A DNA stretch of 64,000 nt from Bacteroidota bacterium (lineage in GTDB: Bacteria; Bacteroidota; Bacteroidia; Chitinophagales; Chitinophagaceae), in contig JADJZY010000032.1 in assembly GCA_016715505.1 (NCBI GenBank), positions 62,001 to 126,000 of the forward strand, written 5' to 3'. The position numbers were made by a program, and so were the translations under genes. Shown here piece after piece: positions 45,448-57,048 of this stretch (positions are counted from its first letter, which is position 1; each line of letters starts with the position of its first letter). The notes under the pieces were generated by a model. That model was not told where the DNA came from. It did not search any database and saw nothing but the letters and a program-made list of their open reading frames with translations.

Positions 45448-48400
45448 ATGAAACGAATTATACCATTTATTTTTCTGTTACAGTGCCTTTGTAGTCTTCG
45501 TGTGGCTGCGCAGAATTATGGCAACGAGTGGATTAATTACAATCAGTCGTATTATAAGTTTAGTATCTTCAAGGATGGTCTTTATCGTATTCCTGTCAGC
45601 AGTTTGTTTGCCCTTGGCTTACCTTCAACGATCAACGGAAGTCAATTGCAAATGTTTCGGGATGGAAAAGAGGTTACCTTATTTGTTACCAATGCAGGTA
45701 CTTTAAATGGAACAGATTATATTGAATTTTACGGAGAGAAAGCCAATGGTGATTTGGATAAAGAGCTCTACCTGAATCCGGCCTTTCAGCTCAATCCTCA
45801 ATTAAATTTAATATCGGACACCGCTTATTATTTTATCACTTATAATACTTCTTCCAATAATAAACGATTTGCTGTTCGGGCAAATAATTTGAGTTCCCCT
45901 CCACTGAAAGAAACCTATTATTGGGAGAAGGTAAAAAATAATTATCGAAGTGTATTTTCCAATGGCCCTTCATATTTTGGTCAATACGAGAATCCGGTTC
46001 TTTATTTAAATTCCTCACAGTACGAGGATGGTGAAGGCTATGTCAAATCATTTACGACATCTGCCGATTCGATGGTTTATACTTTGACGAATCCTTATAC
46101 CGTCAGTGGAGGTCCCAATGCCTATTTCAAAACCACGGTTTCCGGATTTTCCTATTTAACGCAACATCGGGTAAAAATTGCTGCGAATAATAATATTCTG
46201 GCAGATTCTACTTTTTCCTCTTTTGGATATAAACGCTATAATATTGCGGTACCTATGGCGTATCTGACAGCGCAAAATAAGCTGTCTATGAAGTATACTT
46301 CGCATAATTCGATTCCATCTCAAAACTTATTTGACCGTTTTGGGATTGCTTCCGCAGAATTGCGTTATCCACGTTTATTTAATTTTGATAATAAAACAGA
46401 ATACTATTTTGAATTAGATCCCAAAGCCAGTGATTACTACCTCGAAATTACCAATTTTCAACAACGGGAATATTTCACCGCGTTTATTGGATTTAAGTAG
46501 TTCGGAATATATCATCGGGGATATTTCAATTCCCAACATGGTTCGTTTCAGAATTCCGGCATCAACGGATGTCAAAAGATTGTATTTAAGAAGCCTGGCC
46601 GCCACTACATTTGAAACAGTATCCGGGTTTAAACCAGTCACGTTTAAAAATTATACCCTTGCTTCAAATCAGGGCGACTATATTTTGCTCACTCATCCGG
46701 GCTATGCCAATGATGGGACTAATTATTTAACAGACTATAAAAATTATCGAAGTTCATTATCAGGTGGCGGATATCAGGTGGTAACGGCTTTGGTTGATGA
46801 AATCTACGACGAGTTCGGATATGGGTATCAATATAGTCCCTAGCCATTCGTAATTTTTCAAATATGCGTGAAAAATAATCAATGGAGTAACAAACCAAAA
46901 TTTGCTTTCATCATCGGTAAAGGCATCAATTATAAAGATTATTTGACCTATTCACAATCACCGGCATCCAGTTATCCTTTTATGCCATTCCTTCATTTGG
47001 TGAGCCTTGTTCGGACGTTTTACTGAGCGATTTTGATAAGAATAATAAAGTTCAATTGCCGGTAGGACGTTTACCTATCATGAATACTTATGAAATTGGC
47101 GATTACCTCAATAAAGTGAAAGATCATGAACAAAGAATTGCAAGTACCAGTTGGCAGTTGAGTGATTCTTTATTATGGCAAAAAAGAGTCTTGCATTTGG
47201 CCGGAACAAAAATAGCCGCCGAACAAGCACCCATTTTAAACTACTTAAATAATCAGTCAAATTTACTGGGAAGAAGTTTTTTTGGAGCCAAGGTAACCAC
47301 GCTCAAAAAAGGTTCTACCTCCGAGGTGGAAGAAATCAATAGTTCGCAAGTGGATCAGATGTTTAACTCAGGTGTTGGAATCATTCAGTTTTTTGGACAC
47401 TCATCTGCCAGTGGAATGGATTATAATTTGGACTACCCAGAGAAGTATACCAATTATGGGAAATATCCTTTGTTTATTGCCAATGGTTGCGGCGCAGGAA
47501 ATGCTTTCATATTAACCGGTCAAAAATCGTTGGGTGAAAAATTTGTCATGATTCCGAATAGAGGGGTTATTGCTTTTTTGGCCAGCGTGAATACCGGATT
47601 GTCGGATAATCTCGGTACTTATACTGATTCGCTTTACCGCAAAATTGGCCTGAATGAATATGGTCAGGCTTTGGGGATTCAGGTAAATCAGAATGTGAAT
47701 ACCCTCATCAATGCTTATCCGAATTACAGTCTTTTGAGATTGCACACCGAACAAATATTTTTAAATGGCGATCCTGCCATAAAAACCTATCATTATCCCA
47801 AGGCCGATTATGCTGTAGAAGAAAAAGGGGTTTCATTCAAACAACAAAATTTAACCACCAGTAATGATTCATTGGATGTGGATATTGCCATTCATAATTT
47901 AGGCAAATTTACCGGAGATTCAGTGAGTTTGTTGGTGAAACGAAAGCTTCCCAATGGAGTGGAGTATGTATTGATGAATAAAAAAATTGGAAGCCTCTCT
48001 TATTCCGATACTTTATCCTTTAAAATACCTACACTCGGTGATGCGGCCTTGGGGGTAAATACACTTGAAATTTCCTTGGACGAAGAATCTGTTTTGGATG
48101 AAGTTTCCGAATCAAATAATGAAATTAAACGTCCATTTACCATTTACAACGACGATTTGGTTCCTGTGTTTCCGTATAATTTCAGTATTGTTAGCAATCA
48201 GGGCGTTATGTTAAAGGCTTCAACCCTCAATCCATTTTCGCAATTGCGGAAATATGTCCTTCAAATCGATACCACGGAGAAATTTAATAGTCCTTTATTA
48301 CAAACCCAACGCATCGATAGTAAGGGTGGGGTGGTTAAATGGCAACCTTCGGTGACCTTACGTGACAGCACAGTGTATTATTGGCGCACGGCCATGGATA

Positions 48401-50586
48401 CTTTGTATGGGAATACATCACATCGTTGGTCTGCAAGTTCATTTATTTACCTCGATCAGAGTTTGCCGGGTTGGAATCAGTCACATTTCTTTCAGTACAC
48501 AAAAAATAACTACAATAGTATTGATCTTGATTCAACAAGTCGTCGCTTTGATTTTTTTGATTTAAATAAAAAATTACAAGTTCAAAACGTTTGTATGTAT
48601 GCGCCGCCACCGTACCAATACGATTGGCCGGAGTATATCGTAAAATTAAGTGGTGCCACCCTCTATAATTTTGGTTGTGATCCTTGGCCCGGATATTCAA
48701 GTTTACAGTTTGTGGTCATCGATTCATTAACAGGAATGCCTTGGATCAATACCAAACATCCGACCTTGAATGAAGGCCGATTCGGCAGTTTTGCACCTTG
48801 CCGAATTGATGAACCCAATTACCAGGATCCGTTTTTTGAATTTTCTTTTACCAATGCAACGGGGCGAAAAAAAATCATGGATTTCATGGATTCCATTCCG
48901 CAAGGCACTTACATGATGATTCAACCGCGTTTATGTGTGAGCCCATCAAGTCCTTCCTCACTCAATGTGTGTGGTTCACGAAATGTAATTTTTGTTCGAC
49001 ACTGGAAAGCTGATACAACGACCCTGGGCAGTAATAACTCTTTGTATCACAAAATGTACAATATGGGTTTTACGCTCATCGATTCATTTTATAAAAACCG
49101 TCCTATGGTTTTTTGGACCCGAAAAGGGATGCCCAATACGGTACAGCAATATGTAGAGGCCGATAGTACCAAAAAATTGTATGCCGAGTTTGATTTTAAA
49201 TCTTATATCTACGAAGGTGAAATCAACTCAACCATCATAGGGCCTGCCTCAGTTTGGAGTCAATTTAAACGTCGCACCTCCAGTAATGATCCCGGTGCAG
49301 GAGATTCTGTCGCTTATGTCATTAAAGGAATTACGGTTGATAATCAAAGTCAAGTTTTAGCGACAGTAGTCGGAGATACTTCATTAACTTTTATCGACGC
49401 CAAACAATATCCGAAACTGCAAATCAGTATGGTGAATGCAGACAATATTTATACTTCACCGGCAGATCTGAAATTTTGGAGAGTTCACTATCAACCAGTA
49501 CCTGAAGCGGCTTTAAATCCGAACAGACATTTTGTATTTACGGATACTGTTGGCCAGGGACAAAAAATGAAAGTGGGATTGGCAATTGAGAATTTGACAG
49601 AGATTCCAATGGATAGTATTTTGGTGAAATATGAGGTGATTGATGCCAGCAATAATCGGATTCCACTCGGCGTAAAACGATATAAACCATTACCTATATT
49701 GGATACCATTCTCACTGAATTTGATTTATCCAGTGCGGGATTAAATGGCAATAATACATTTTATGTGGAAGTGAACCCCGATAATGATCAGCTTGAACAA
49801 TTTCATCCGAATAATATAGGATTCAAACCATTTTACGTGGTTTCAGATAACAAGAATCCTTTGATCGATGTCACCTTCGATGGCATCCATATTATGGACA
49901 AGGATATCGTTTCATCCAAACCATTCATTCATATCACCCTGAAAGATGAGAATAAGTATTTGGCCTTGGATGATACATCGTTGATTCAGGTATACATGCG
50001 ATATCCGGGCGACAATGTAACCTCTGAAACCTATATTCCTTTTGATGGAAATACCTTGAAGTTCTTTCCTGCAGAGGGCAGTCAATTGGGTTCAAAAAAT
50101 ACAGCATCCATTGAATATCGTCCGGAGTTTACCAAAGATGGAAACGATTATATGCTTATTGTAAGAGCGAAGGATAAGTCAGGAAATACAACTGGGCAGC
50201 AAAGCTATAAGGTAGGATTTGAGGTGAATACGAAGCCAGCCATTTCATCGGTTTTGAATTATCCCAATCCCTTTACGACTTCCACCCAATTTGTATTCAC
50301 CTTAACTGGATCAGAAATTCCGCATCAATTCAAAATTCAAATCATGACGCCAACCGGCAAAGTGGTTCGTGAAATTCTCAAATCTGAATTGGGGCCTTTG
50401 CATATCGGACGAAACATCACTGAATATAAATGGAAGGGTGATGATCAGTATGGTCAGCCGCTTGGGAACGGGGTTTATTTATATCGTGTGGTTACATCCT
50501 TAAACGGTACCAAAATGGATCATCATACAAGTGATGCGGATAAGTGGATTGACAAAGGCTTTGGGAAATTATATATCATGCGTTAA
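45448..50586 (+). CDS. porU2: PorU2-type C25 (gingipain-like) T9SS sortase candidate (four frameshifts)
   Basis: After correction this is a 1712-residue secreted C25-family protease. It has a signal peptide (residues 1-21), an N-terminal beta-rich region, and a caspase-like domain around residues 460-790. The catalytic His is near residue 651 in FFGHSSASG and the Cys near residue 681 in ANGCGAGN. CARDB-like and other beta-sandwich repeats follow, ending in a FlgD-like/type A-like C-terminal domain (NYPNPFTTS, PLGNGVYLYRV). PorU cleaves the C-terminal signals of T9SS cargo and attaches them to lipopolysaccharide; PorU2 is a longer paralogue of less certain role. Slips lie at 46455-46458, about 46840, 46870-46875 and 46985. 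Confidence 0.82.
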
Positions 50587-50656
50587 ATGGTCAGACTACA
50601 TTTGCTTTGATAAACGAAATTTTAATTTCCCAAAGTTTAACTTGTTGAGATTCTAA

Positions 50657-51211
50657 TCATTCATCCTTCCGTTGATTCTCATTTTTATCAGAATGAATCC
50701 ATTTAGCAATCCTGTGATTGAATTGGACAACCACGTATCCAAAAATTGCTGTCAACATGTGATAAAGTATAATTTCTGAACCTTGGGTTTCTACCTTCAA
50801 AGCATTCATTCGGTATAATACAAAAAGTTCTTTAATTGCCTGAGGAATGTGCATTGCCATTAAATATCCTCCAAACAAGATGACAGGTAAACGTATCAAT
50901 GAAAATTCATTTAATTCAATTTGTAAACGTTCCTGCTGAAAATCTTTCATTAATTTGAGTTGATCTATGAACCAACCTGATTTAAAAATCAGAAAAAATG
51001 AAATGAGAACGTAAAAACCAAAAAGAAACAATCCCACTATAAAGGAATACCATATGGCTAAATATGTATCAGATATTTGTAGGGTATAAATTAAGGTATT
51101 GAATACATCAGGAATCTGTTCAAAGGCCTTGAGTAAATACCAAATACCTAAGAATTTTATTAAAAATTGCCAAAAATTACGAATATACATTTTATCGTTT
51201 TTAAGGGCCAT
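50657..51211 (-). CDS. membrane protein with about four transmembrane helices, unknown
   Basis: The 184-residue protein has hydrophobic segments near residues 15-32, 50-75, 108-125 and 148-165 and a basic, hydrophilic C-terminus (KWIHSDKNENQRKDE). I do not recognise the family. Its ATG overlaps the stop of the upstream TMTC-like gene as TAATG, so translation is coupled to it. That arrangement supports the start at 51211 over the internal Met at 51190. It is convergent with porU2. Confidence 0.6.
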   Translation of the reverse strand: MALKNDKMYIRNFWQFLIKFLGIWYLLKAFEQIPDVFNTLIYTLQISDTYLAIWYSFIVGLFLFGFYVLISFFLIFKSGWFIDQLKLMKDFQQERLQIELNEFSLIRLPVILFGGYLMAMHIPQAIKELFVLYRMNALKVETQGSEIILYHMLTAIFGYVVVQFNHRIAKWIHSDKNENQRKDE

Positions 51212-53261
51212 TAACGCCTGCTTTGTCTGAGTTGTTCTGTTTGTTGTGCTTTAAACGCCCAGCGATCGGCCTCCTGTAAATTATTCATTTCTCGATAAGT
51301 GCCTTCTATCATTTTGCAGGTCCAACTGGCACTTATAGCAAGTGTATCAGAATAGTAACTGCGATATAACCAATTCAATGCATTCGGTCGGTCGCCCATC
51401 GAACGAAACACAACACCTATATTTCCTTTAAATACCGGTGATGTGGTATCGGATTGATAAGCGATATAAAAATACCGGTAAGCACTGTCCAAAAAGGATC
51501 GATTAGATTGCAAGCGCCCAAGTTCACTATAAATCGTTCCAATATTGTTTACAAATGCAGCATTCTTTGGATTCTTTTCATAGGCTTTTTTATAATAGAA
51601 TAAAGCACTATCTGTATATGCGTTGGGTGTTCCGGAGGCTAAGCGTTTGATTTCACTGAATGTTTTTCCTAATGAATTAAATCCTTCGGCAGGTAAATCT
51701 GGATGAATCGCTAAACTTTTTCGAAATGCCCCTAAGGCTTCCTGAAGTGCAGGAATTATTTGTTGTGGCGATTTTCCTTCAGCATATTCACTTCCGCTCA
51801 AATAGTTACCCCAATAGAAATTTAAATGGGTCGAATTCGGAAATTCACTGAGGTCTTTTTTAACCAGCGTTTCCAGATTGATCCAATCTTTATTTCTTTG
51901 TATACTCTTCATCATGAAAGGCAGTGCAAAAATCAAAGTCATTCCCAATAAAATGGGCTGAGATTTGAACATATTCATCCATCCTGATTGCTTGGATTCT
52001 TGGGGGGGATTTTTTGAAAAATACAATGCAATTCCTACTATTGCCAGGCACCATCCTGCACTGGGTAAAAACATTAATCGTTCGGCAAAACTGACGCCAA
52101 TCGTAATAAATAAATTGCTGACAATACTATAGGCAATCAGAAACCACCAAATGCCGGCACTCAATGGATGTTTGCTTTTAATTTGTCGTACAAGCATAAC
52201 AATCAATCCACTAAGCAGGATTAGTGATAATATAAACTCCCAATCGGTCCAGGTTTTTACTTGTACCACGGAATAACTGTAATCACTGCTGAGTACAAAC
52301 GGGAAAAATAATTTGAATACATAATAGCCCATCAAATAAACAACGGTCGGTAGAAGCAAATTCAGGTCATACGAACCACCTGCTTTACTGGGGTCCTTCT
52401 TCGTCATGGATATGATATTGTCTAAAATATTCGGATCGTTTTGATACGTTTTTAAATACCAGCCAATGGCATTTTCACGAGCCATGTAAAAGATGCCAAA
52501 TAATAAGGTCATGGATGCCACGATTACAATACTTTGTTTGAGTTTAAAATCGGATGAGCCGAAGTATAAAATCATTGGAGCCAGAGCAATTCCGACTACA
52601 GCACTTTCTTTGCTGAATAACGCAAACAGAAAGCCCATTAACGCAACTGGAAACCAGAAGATTTGTCGTTTTTCATAAAAGCGTTGAAAGCCCCAAATGG
52701 AAATCAGAATACCTAACATCCCCAGTATTTCGTCTAAACTTTTCGCATTCGCAACCACTTCTGTATGAATGGGATGAACCACAAAGAGCAATGCCACAGC
52801 AAATGCCGGTAAAAATTGTTGTTTAAAAAAACGAAACATGACGATGAACAGCATGATAGCAGTGACGGCAAATAGAAAATATTGCCCCGATGAAATGTTT
52901 GTGGATTGCCTTCGCCCCATTGCCAGAAAAAAGCAAAAAAGGATTTGGTCATCGGACGATACAAAGTATGCTCCTCGTCACCCTGCATACCATAGCGGTG
53001 ACTGGTTGTAAAAATGGTTTTTAAATTTTCAGCTGAAATGCCTGTTTGGGTTACTTTGTTTTGTTCAATGATTTGTACATCATCTAACACAAAACCGTGT
53101 TGAGCCGTATTCCAATAAGTGATTAAAGCAAAGAGGGCAATCAGGATTACACTCCAAAGCCAATAAGACTTCGTTTCCGTATTTGATTGAATAGGTTCAG
53201 CAACATTTGTAGATACAGGTTGATGAGCCGGCGACTTTTTTATGTTTTTATGAGAGGCCAT
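51211..53261 (-). CDS. TMTC-like polytopic membrane protein with TPR repeats (frameshifted)
   Basis: The protein has an N-terminal hydrophilic segment, about ten transmembrane helices, and a TPR domain in the last about 200 residues, an arrangement found in TMTC/DUF1736-type proteins related to GT-C glycosyltransferases. An ALITYWNTAQHGFVLDDVQII loop (cited by FVLDDVQII) carries the acidic pair typical of GT-C enzymes. The A4 run at 52876-52879 splits the frame; adding one base joins NPQTFHRGNIF to LFAVTAIMLFIV and yields 683 residues. TPR units such as ALFYYKKAYEKNPKNAAFVNNIG are clear. Acceptor and donor are unknown; protein O-mannosylation is the eukaryotic analogy. The start at 53261 is preferred. 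Confidence 0.75.
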
Positions 53262-53330
53262 TTGAAAATTTGTTGGCCCAAGATAAGCAGTAGAAGTGGA
53301 ATTAGAAATATGCAGCCTGCATCCATCCAT

Positions 53331-53354
53331 AAAAAAAACGCCACAAGGGCGTTT
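53331..53354 (-). terminator. rho-independent terminator after DUF2795
   Basis: AAACGCC-ACAAG-GGCGTTT forms a 7-base-pair stem (53336-53354), and on the minus strand it runs into T8. It separates the DUF2795 gene from the TMTC-like gene. Confidence 0.75.
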
Positions 53355-53356
53355 AA

Positions 53357-53578
53357 TTAATATTCATCCTCATTGAAGAAGAAGTCTTCCTGGGTCGGGT
53401 AATCAGGCCAGATATCTTCAATGCCTTCATAGGCTTCGCCCTCGTCGTCTAACTCCTGAAGATTTTCTATCACTTCAATGGGAGCACCCGAACGAATAGC
53501 GTAATCAATTAATTCATCTTTTGTTGCCGGCCAAGGGGCATCTTCTAAATGAGAGGCCAATTCTAAACTCCAGAACAT
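53357..53578 (-). CDS. DUF2795 family small acidic protein
   Basis: This 73-residue acidic protein matches the DUF2795 family: it begins MFWSLELASHLEDAPWPATKDELIDYAIRSGAP (cited by its EDAPWPATKDELIDYA part) and ends in the very acidic EDIWPDYPTQEDFFFNEDEY region. The family is nearly universal in this phylum and highly conserved, but its function is not known. The gene has a perfect promoter and its own terminator, so it is a single-gene transcript, and it is divergent from lolD. Confidence 0.88.
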   Translation of the reverse strand: MFWSLELASHLEDAPWPATKDELIDYAIRSGAPIEVIENLQELDDEGEAYEGIEDIWPDYPTQEDFFFNEDEY

Positions 53579-53612
53579 ATCTATATTTTTTTAAATTGTA
53601 TACTGATTTGCG

Positions 53613-53655
53613 CAAATGTAAGATTTAATTTATAACTGCCAAATCTTTAAGTTTG
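53613..53655. promoter_or_regulatory. divergent promoters for DUF2795 and lolD
   Basis: On the minus strand TTTG (53643-53640) and TACATTTG (53620-53613), exactly 19 bases apart, form a perfect promoter for DUF2795. On the plus strand TAAGTTTG (53648-53655) is followed by CAAG and the lolD ATG, so this -7 box lies 4 bases before the start codon and overlaps neither element of the other promoter. Confidence 0.65.
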
Positions 53656-53659
53656 CAAG

Positions 53660-54310
53660 ATGTTATCCACAAAAAACCTCTGTAAAAGCTACGGAAATTT
53701 GAAAATCTTAAACGGGGTGAGCATAGAGGTGGCGGGATCCGAAATCGTGAGTATCACTGGTGCATCAGGTGCAGGTAAAAGTACTTTATTGCATATTTTA
53801 GGAACCCTCGATCGTCCGGATTCAGGGCAACTCATTCTCGATGGTACAGATGTTTTTAAACTTTCGGATACCAAGTTATCTGCTTTCAGGAATCGAAAAA
53901 TAGGATTTGTATTTCAATTCCATCATTTGTTACCCGAATTTACGGCCTTGGAAAATGTATGTATGCCGGCACTCATCGCGGGTGAATCGATGTCTAAAGC
54001 AAAAGGCCGGGCTATGATGTTATTGGATCGATTGGGACTTAATTTGCGATATCAACATAAACCGGGTGCATTATCGGGTGGTGAACAACAACGCATTGCG
54101 ATGGCACGCGCACTCATTAACCAACCCAGTATTGTTTTAGCCGATGAACCTACCGGAAATCTGGATAGTAAAAACTCTCTCGAATTGTTTGAAATGATTC
54201 AAGCCCTTCGGGATGAGTTTAAACAAACATTTATTTTAGTGACACACAACGAGGAATTAGCGGCTAAATCGGATCGTATTTTACACATGGTTGACGGAAA
54301 AACACTTTAA
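53660..54310 (+). CDS. lolD: LolD-like lipoprotein-releasing ABC ATPase
   Basis: This 216-residue ATPase is of the LolD/MacB type. Walker A is GASGAGKST at residues 34-42, the Q-loop lies in FVFQFHHLLPEFTALENV, the signature is LSGGEQQR, and Walker B is IVLADEPTGNLDS. LolD powers extraction of lipoproteins from the inner membrane for transport to the outer membrane; its permease is not in this window. The ATG follows a perfect -7 box by 4 bases, predicting a leaderless mRNA. bshC begins directly after its stop codon, so the two are co-transcribed. Confidence 0.88.
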   Translation: MLSTKNLCKSYGNLKILNGVSIEVAGSEIVSITGASGAGKSTLLHILGTLDRPDSGQLILDGTDVFKLSDTKLSAFRNRKIGFVFQFHHLLPEFTALENVCMPALIAGESMSKAKGRAMMLLDRLGLNLRYQHKPGALSGGEQQRIAMARALINQPSIVLADEPTGNLDSKNSLELFEMIQALRDEFKQTFILVTHNEELAAKSDRILHMVDGKTL

Positions 54311-55918
54311 ATGCCATTTACAAACAATTATATTTCATTAAAAGAGACAGGTCGTTTTTCAAAATTGGTATTGGATTATATCCAAGGGCAAAGTCCGCTG
54401 AAAGATATTGTACCTTCTTATCCTGAGATCGATGATATTGGCAAACAAATAGCGCTCAAATCGCAACAAACAATCAATCGCGCACTCTTACAAAAAGTAT
54501 TTACGGAACAATATGAATCCATTGAGTTACATCCATTACAGCGGAGTCATATTGGTAGCTTAACAGAGAATAATACATTCACCATTTGTACTGCTCATCA
54601 ACCAAATTTGTTTAGCGGTCATTTATATTTAATTTATAAAATTGTACATGCAATTGAGCTGGCAGATTTATGTCGGCTCAAATTTCCGGAGCACCATTTT
54701 GTGCCGGTGTATTATATCGGTAGTGAAGATCATGATTTGGATGAAATTGGTTCGTGGAATTGGAATCATCAGGATTTTCAATGGCGAACGAATCAGTCAG
54801 GCGCATGTGGTTCTATGCTATTAAAGGAGATAGAACCTTTTATACAATATCTTGAAAAAACAACCAATTCAAATCTTCCTGAACAGGAGGCCATGTTGCG
54901 TTTGGTGAAAGAAGCTTACCAGTCCAATCATACCGTGAGTCAGGCGATCAGAATTTTGATCAATGGCTTATTTTCGAGTAAAGGATTACTCATTTTAGAT
55001 GCCAATCATTCGGCTTTAAAGGCATCATTTAAATCTCATTTGATTGCTGAATGTTTTGAACAGAAAAGTGAAAAAGTGTTGAAAGAGGTTTTTGATCAAT
55101 GGCAAAACCATTACCCGGTACAAGCTTTTTTAAGACCTATTAATTTGTTTTATCTCAAACCGGGATTAAGAGCGCGCATTGAGAAAGAAGGTGACCATTG
55201 GAAAGTTTTGGATACAGAAATCACTTTTACGGAAGAAATGTTGCAGGCAGAAATCGATCAATTTCCAGAACGATTTTCTCCGAACGTGATTATGCGTCCT
55301 CTGTATCAGGAGTTTATTTTACCCAATATTGCTTTTATAGGGGGAGGAGCGGAAGTGGCCTATTGGTTACCTCTTAAATCTTATTTTCAGGAAAACGAAA
55401 TTGTGATGCCTTTGGTGTTTTTAAGAAATTCGTTTCAATTGATTGAACAACAACTTCAGCTCAAAATTCAAACAATGCGGCTTGGTTGGAATGAACTATT
55501 TGAATCCACGAACTCCCGAATGAATCGCCTGGTGTCCGAACAAAGCGAATTTCAACAATTTCTGGAAATCAGGGAAAAAATGGATTCCAATGCTCAAATG
55601 TTACTTCCCTTAAGTGAATCCATCAATGCGCCTTTATTGGAAAGCACTCAGGCACATCTGAAAAAGTTGAACAATACCCTGGATGCCCTTGAATTAAAAT
55701 TTAAACGACATCTGAAAAAGAAAGAAACGCTTCAGGCGGATCAGTGGCAAAAAATTCAATCATCCTTTTTCCCCGGTGGTCATTTACAGGAAAGGCATGA
55801 AAACTTTTTGAGCTGGCATCAAAAATGGGGTGATGATTTATTAAAAATGTTGCACCAATCCTGCCAACCATTTGGAACCAAGTTTTGTTTGATTGTTGAC
55901 GAGCAAAAGGGCATTTAG
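54311..55918 (+). CDS. bshC: bacillithiol biosynthesis cysteine-adding enzyme BshC
   Basis: BshC adds cysteine to GlcN-malate to complete bacillithiol, the low-molecular-weight thiol used by many Bacteroidota and Firmicutes. The 535-residue protein shows the Rossmann-like region CTAHQPNLFSGHLYLIYKI and the YIGSEDHDLDEI motif, a long central coiled coil around residues 370-400 and 440-480, and FLRPINLFYLKPGLRARIE (cited by its FLRPINLFYL start). The start abuts the lolD stop, so translation is coupled. bshA and bshB are not visible here. Confidence 0.92.
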   Translation: MPFTNNYISLKETGRFSKLVLDYIQGQSPLKDIVPSYPEIDDIGKQIALKSQQTINRALLQKVFTEQYESIELHPLQRSHIGSLTENNTFTICTAHQPNLFSGHLYLIYKIVHAIELADLCRLKFPEHHFVPVYYIGSEDHDLDEIGSWNWNHQDFQWRTNQSGACGSMLLKEIEPFIQYLEKTTNSNLPEQEAMLRLVKEAYQSNHTVSQAIRILINGLFSSKGLLILDANHSALKASFKSHLIAECFEQKSEKVLKEVFDQWQNHYPVQAFLRPINLFYLKPGLRARIEKEGDHWKVLDTEITFTEEMLQAEIDQFPERFSPNVIMRPLYQEFILPNIAFIGGGAEVAYWLPLKSYFQENEIVMPLVFLRNSFQLIEQQLQLKIQTMRLGWNELFESTNSRMNRLVSEQSEFQQFLEIREKMDSNAQMLLPLSESINAPLLESTQAHLKKLNNTLDALELKFKRHLKKKETLQADQWQKIQSSFFPGGHLQERHENFLSWHQKWGDDLLKMLHQSCQPFGTKFCLIVDEQKGI

Positions 55919-55925
55919 CGAAATG

Positions 55926-56949
55926 CTATAAACTTAGGTAGATGATAGTGGGGTAGTGATCGGAGTATCCGTCATTCCAAACACCGTTACTATATGATCG
56001 TTTTGGATAGCCTTTATAAGTTCCAAATTTTTCAACCATAAATCCACGATTAAATACTTCAGCTTCTTTAAAATGTAAACCCGGACTGCTTCGCTTGATA
56101 AATCCGTATGAAACGATGATTTGGTCAAATAGTCCCCAGGTATCCTGATAGGCCATGGTGCCTAATCCCTTTTTGTAGAATGCTGTCCAGGGATTATACA
56201 GACCACCTTTTGTAACTTCATCTTGTTTCCATTTGGTCGCTAAAACTTTGGTAATACTTTCGTTGATTGGGTCATCATTTAAATCACCCATGACAATTAT
56301 TTTGGTGAGCGGGTCAATTTGCATCAATGAATCAATCACGTGTTTACTAACGCTTGCTGCTATTTTTCGTTTTTCGCGAGTAGCACTTTCACCCCCTCGG
56401 CGCGAAGGCCAGTGATTCACAAATACGTGTACCGGATCTCCGGAAAGTTTACCATACACCCACAATACATCTCTGGTAGGACGATCACCTTGTTCAACGG
56501 GTACCGTTAAGGAGGTAGCGCTTAATACTTTAAATAAATTGGAATTATACAATAGGCCGCAGTCAACACCTCTTTCATCCGGGCCATCAAAATGGACCAC
56601 TTTCCAATTCCGGTTTTTGATGCGTGGGTGGTTTACCAGTGTTTTAAGAACCGCTTCATTTTCAATTTCAGCTACACCTAAAAAGAGCCATGCCATCCGG
56701 TGTTTGTTCAGTACCCATGATGGTGATGACATCCAGCAGGTTTTCAACTTTCTTTTTAAAAACTTCCGGTGTGTATGCATTCGCTCCATCCGGTGTAAAC
56801 TCATCATCATTCACATTGGGATCATTGATGGTGTCATAATAGTTTTCCAAATTATAAAATCCAACTGCAACAATTTGTTTTTTTTGGGCAAATCCGGATT
56901 GGTGAAGAAACAACGCAGCAAAAAGCAGACTTAAATATTTGAAGGGCAT
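55926..56949 (-). CDS. secreted endonuclease/exonuclease/phosphatase family protein (frameshifted)
   Basis: The protein has a signal peptide (LSLLFAALFLHQSGFAQ, ending near residue 19) and an EEP-fold domain. Motifs are FYNLENYYDT near the N-terminus, GVAEIEN with the metal-binding Glu, NHWPSRRGG, GDLNDDP, and the terminal SDHYPTIIYL with the catalytic Asp-His. The A5 run at 56680-56684 carries one extra base; removing it changes GMALFRCS-stop into GMALLGVAEIENE, giving about 340 residues. It may act as an extracellular nuclease or phosphoesterase; the family is too broad for a substrate call. Confidence 0.82.
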
Positions 56950-57048
56950 ATTGGGCATTTTAATCTTTGTAAGTAGGTTTTAAAGGGATAAAGTAAACAG
57001 AAATAATATCCATCTCAAAATTTCATTCATTATTGAATTGTAAATGAC
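56950..57048. other. short intergenic region
   Basis: About 100 AT-rich bases between two co-directional genes. I see no perfect -7 box, terminator or small gene. Confidence 0.4.

Noticed and set aside
45448..47000. Genuine pseudogenisation of porU2
   Set aside because: All four slips are single bases that cancel to zero, no residue block is missing, and the catalytic His and Cys are intact; many other genes show the same error type.
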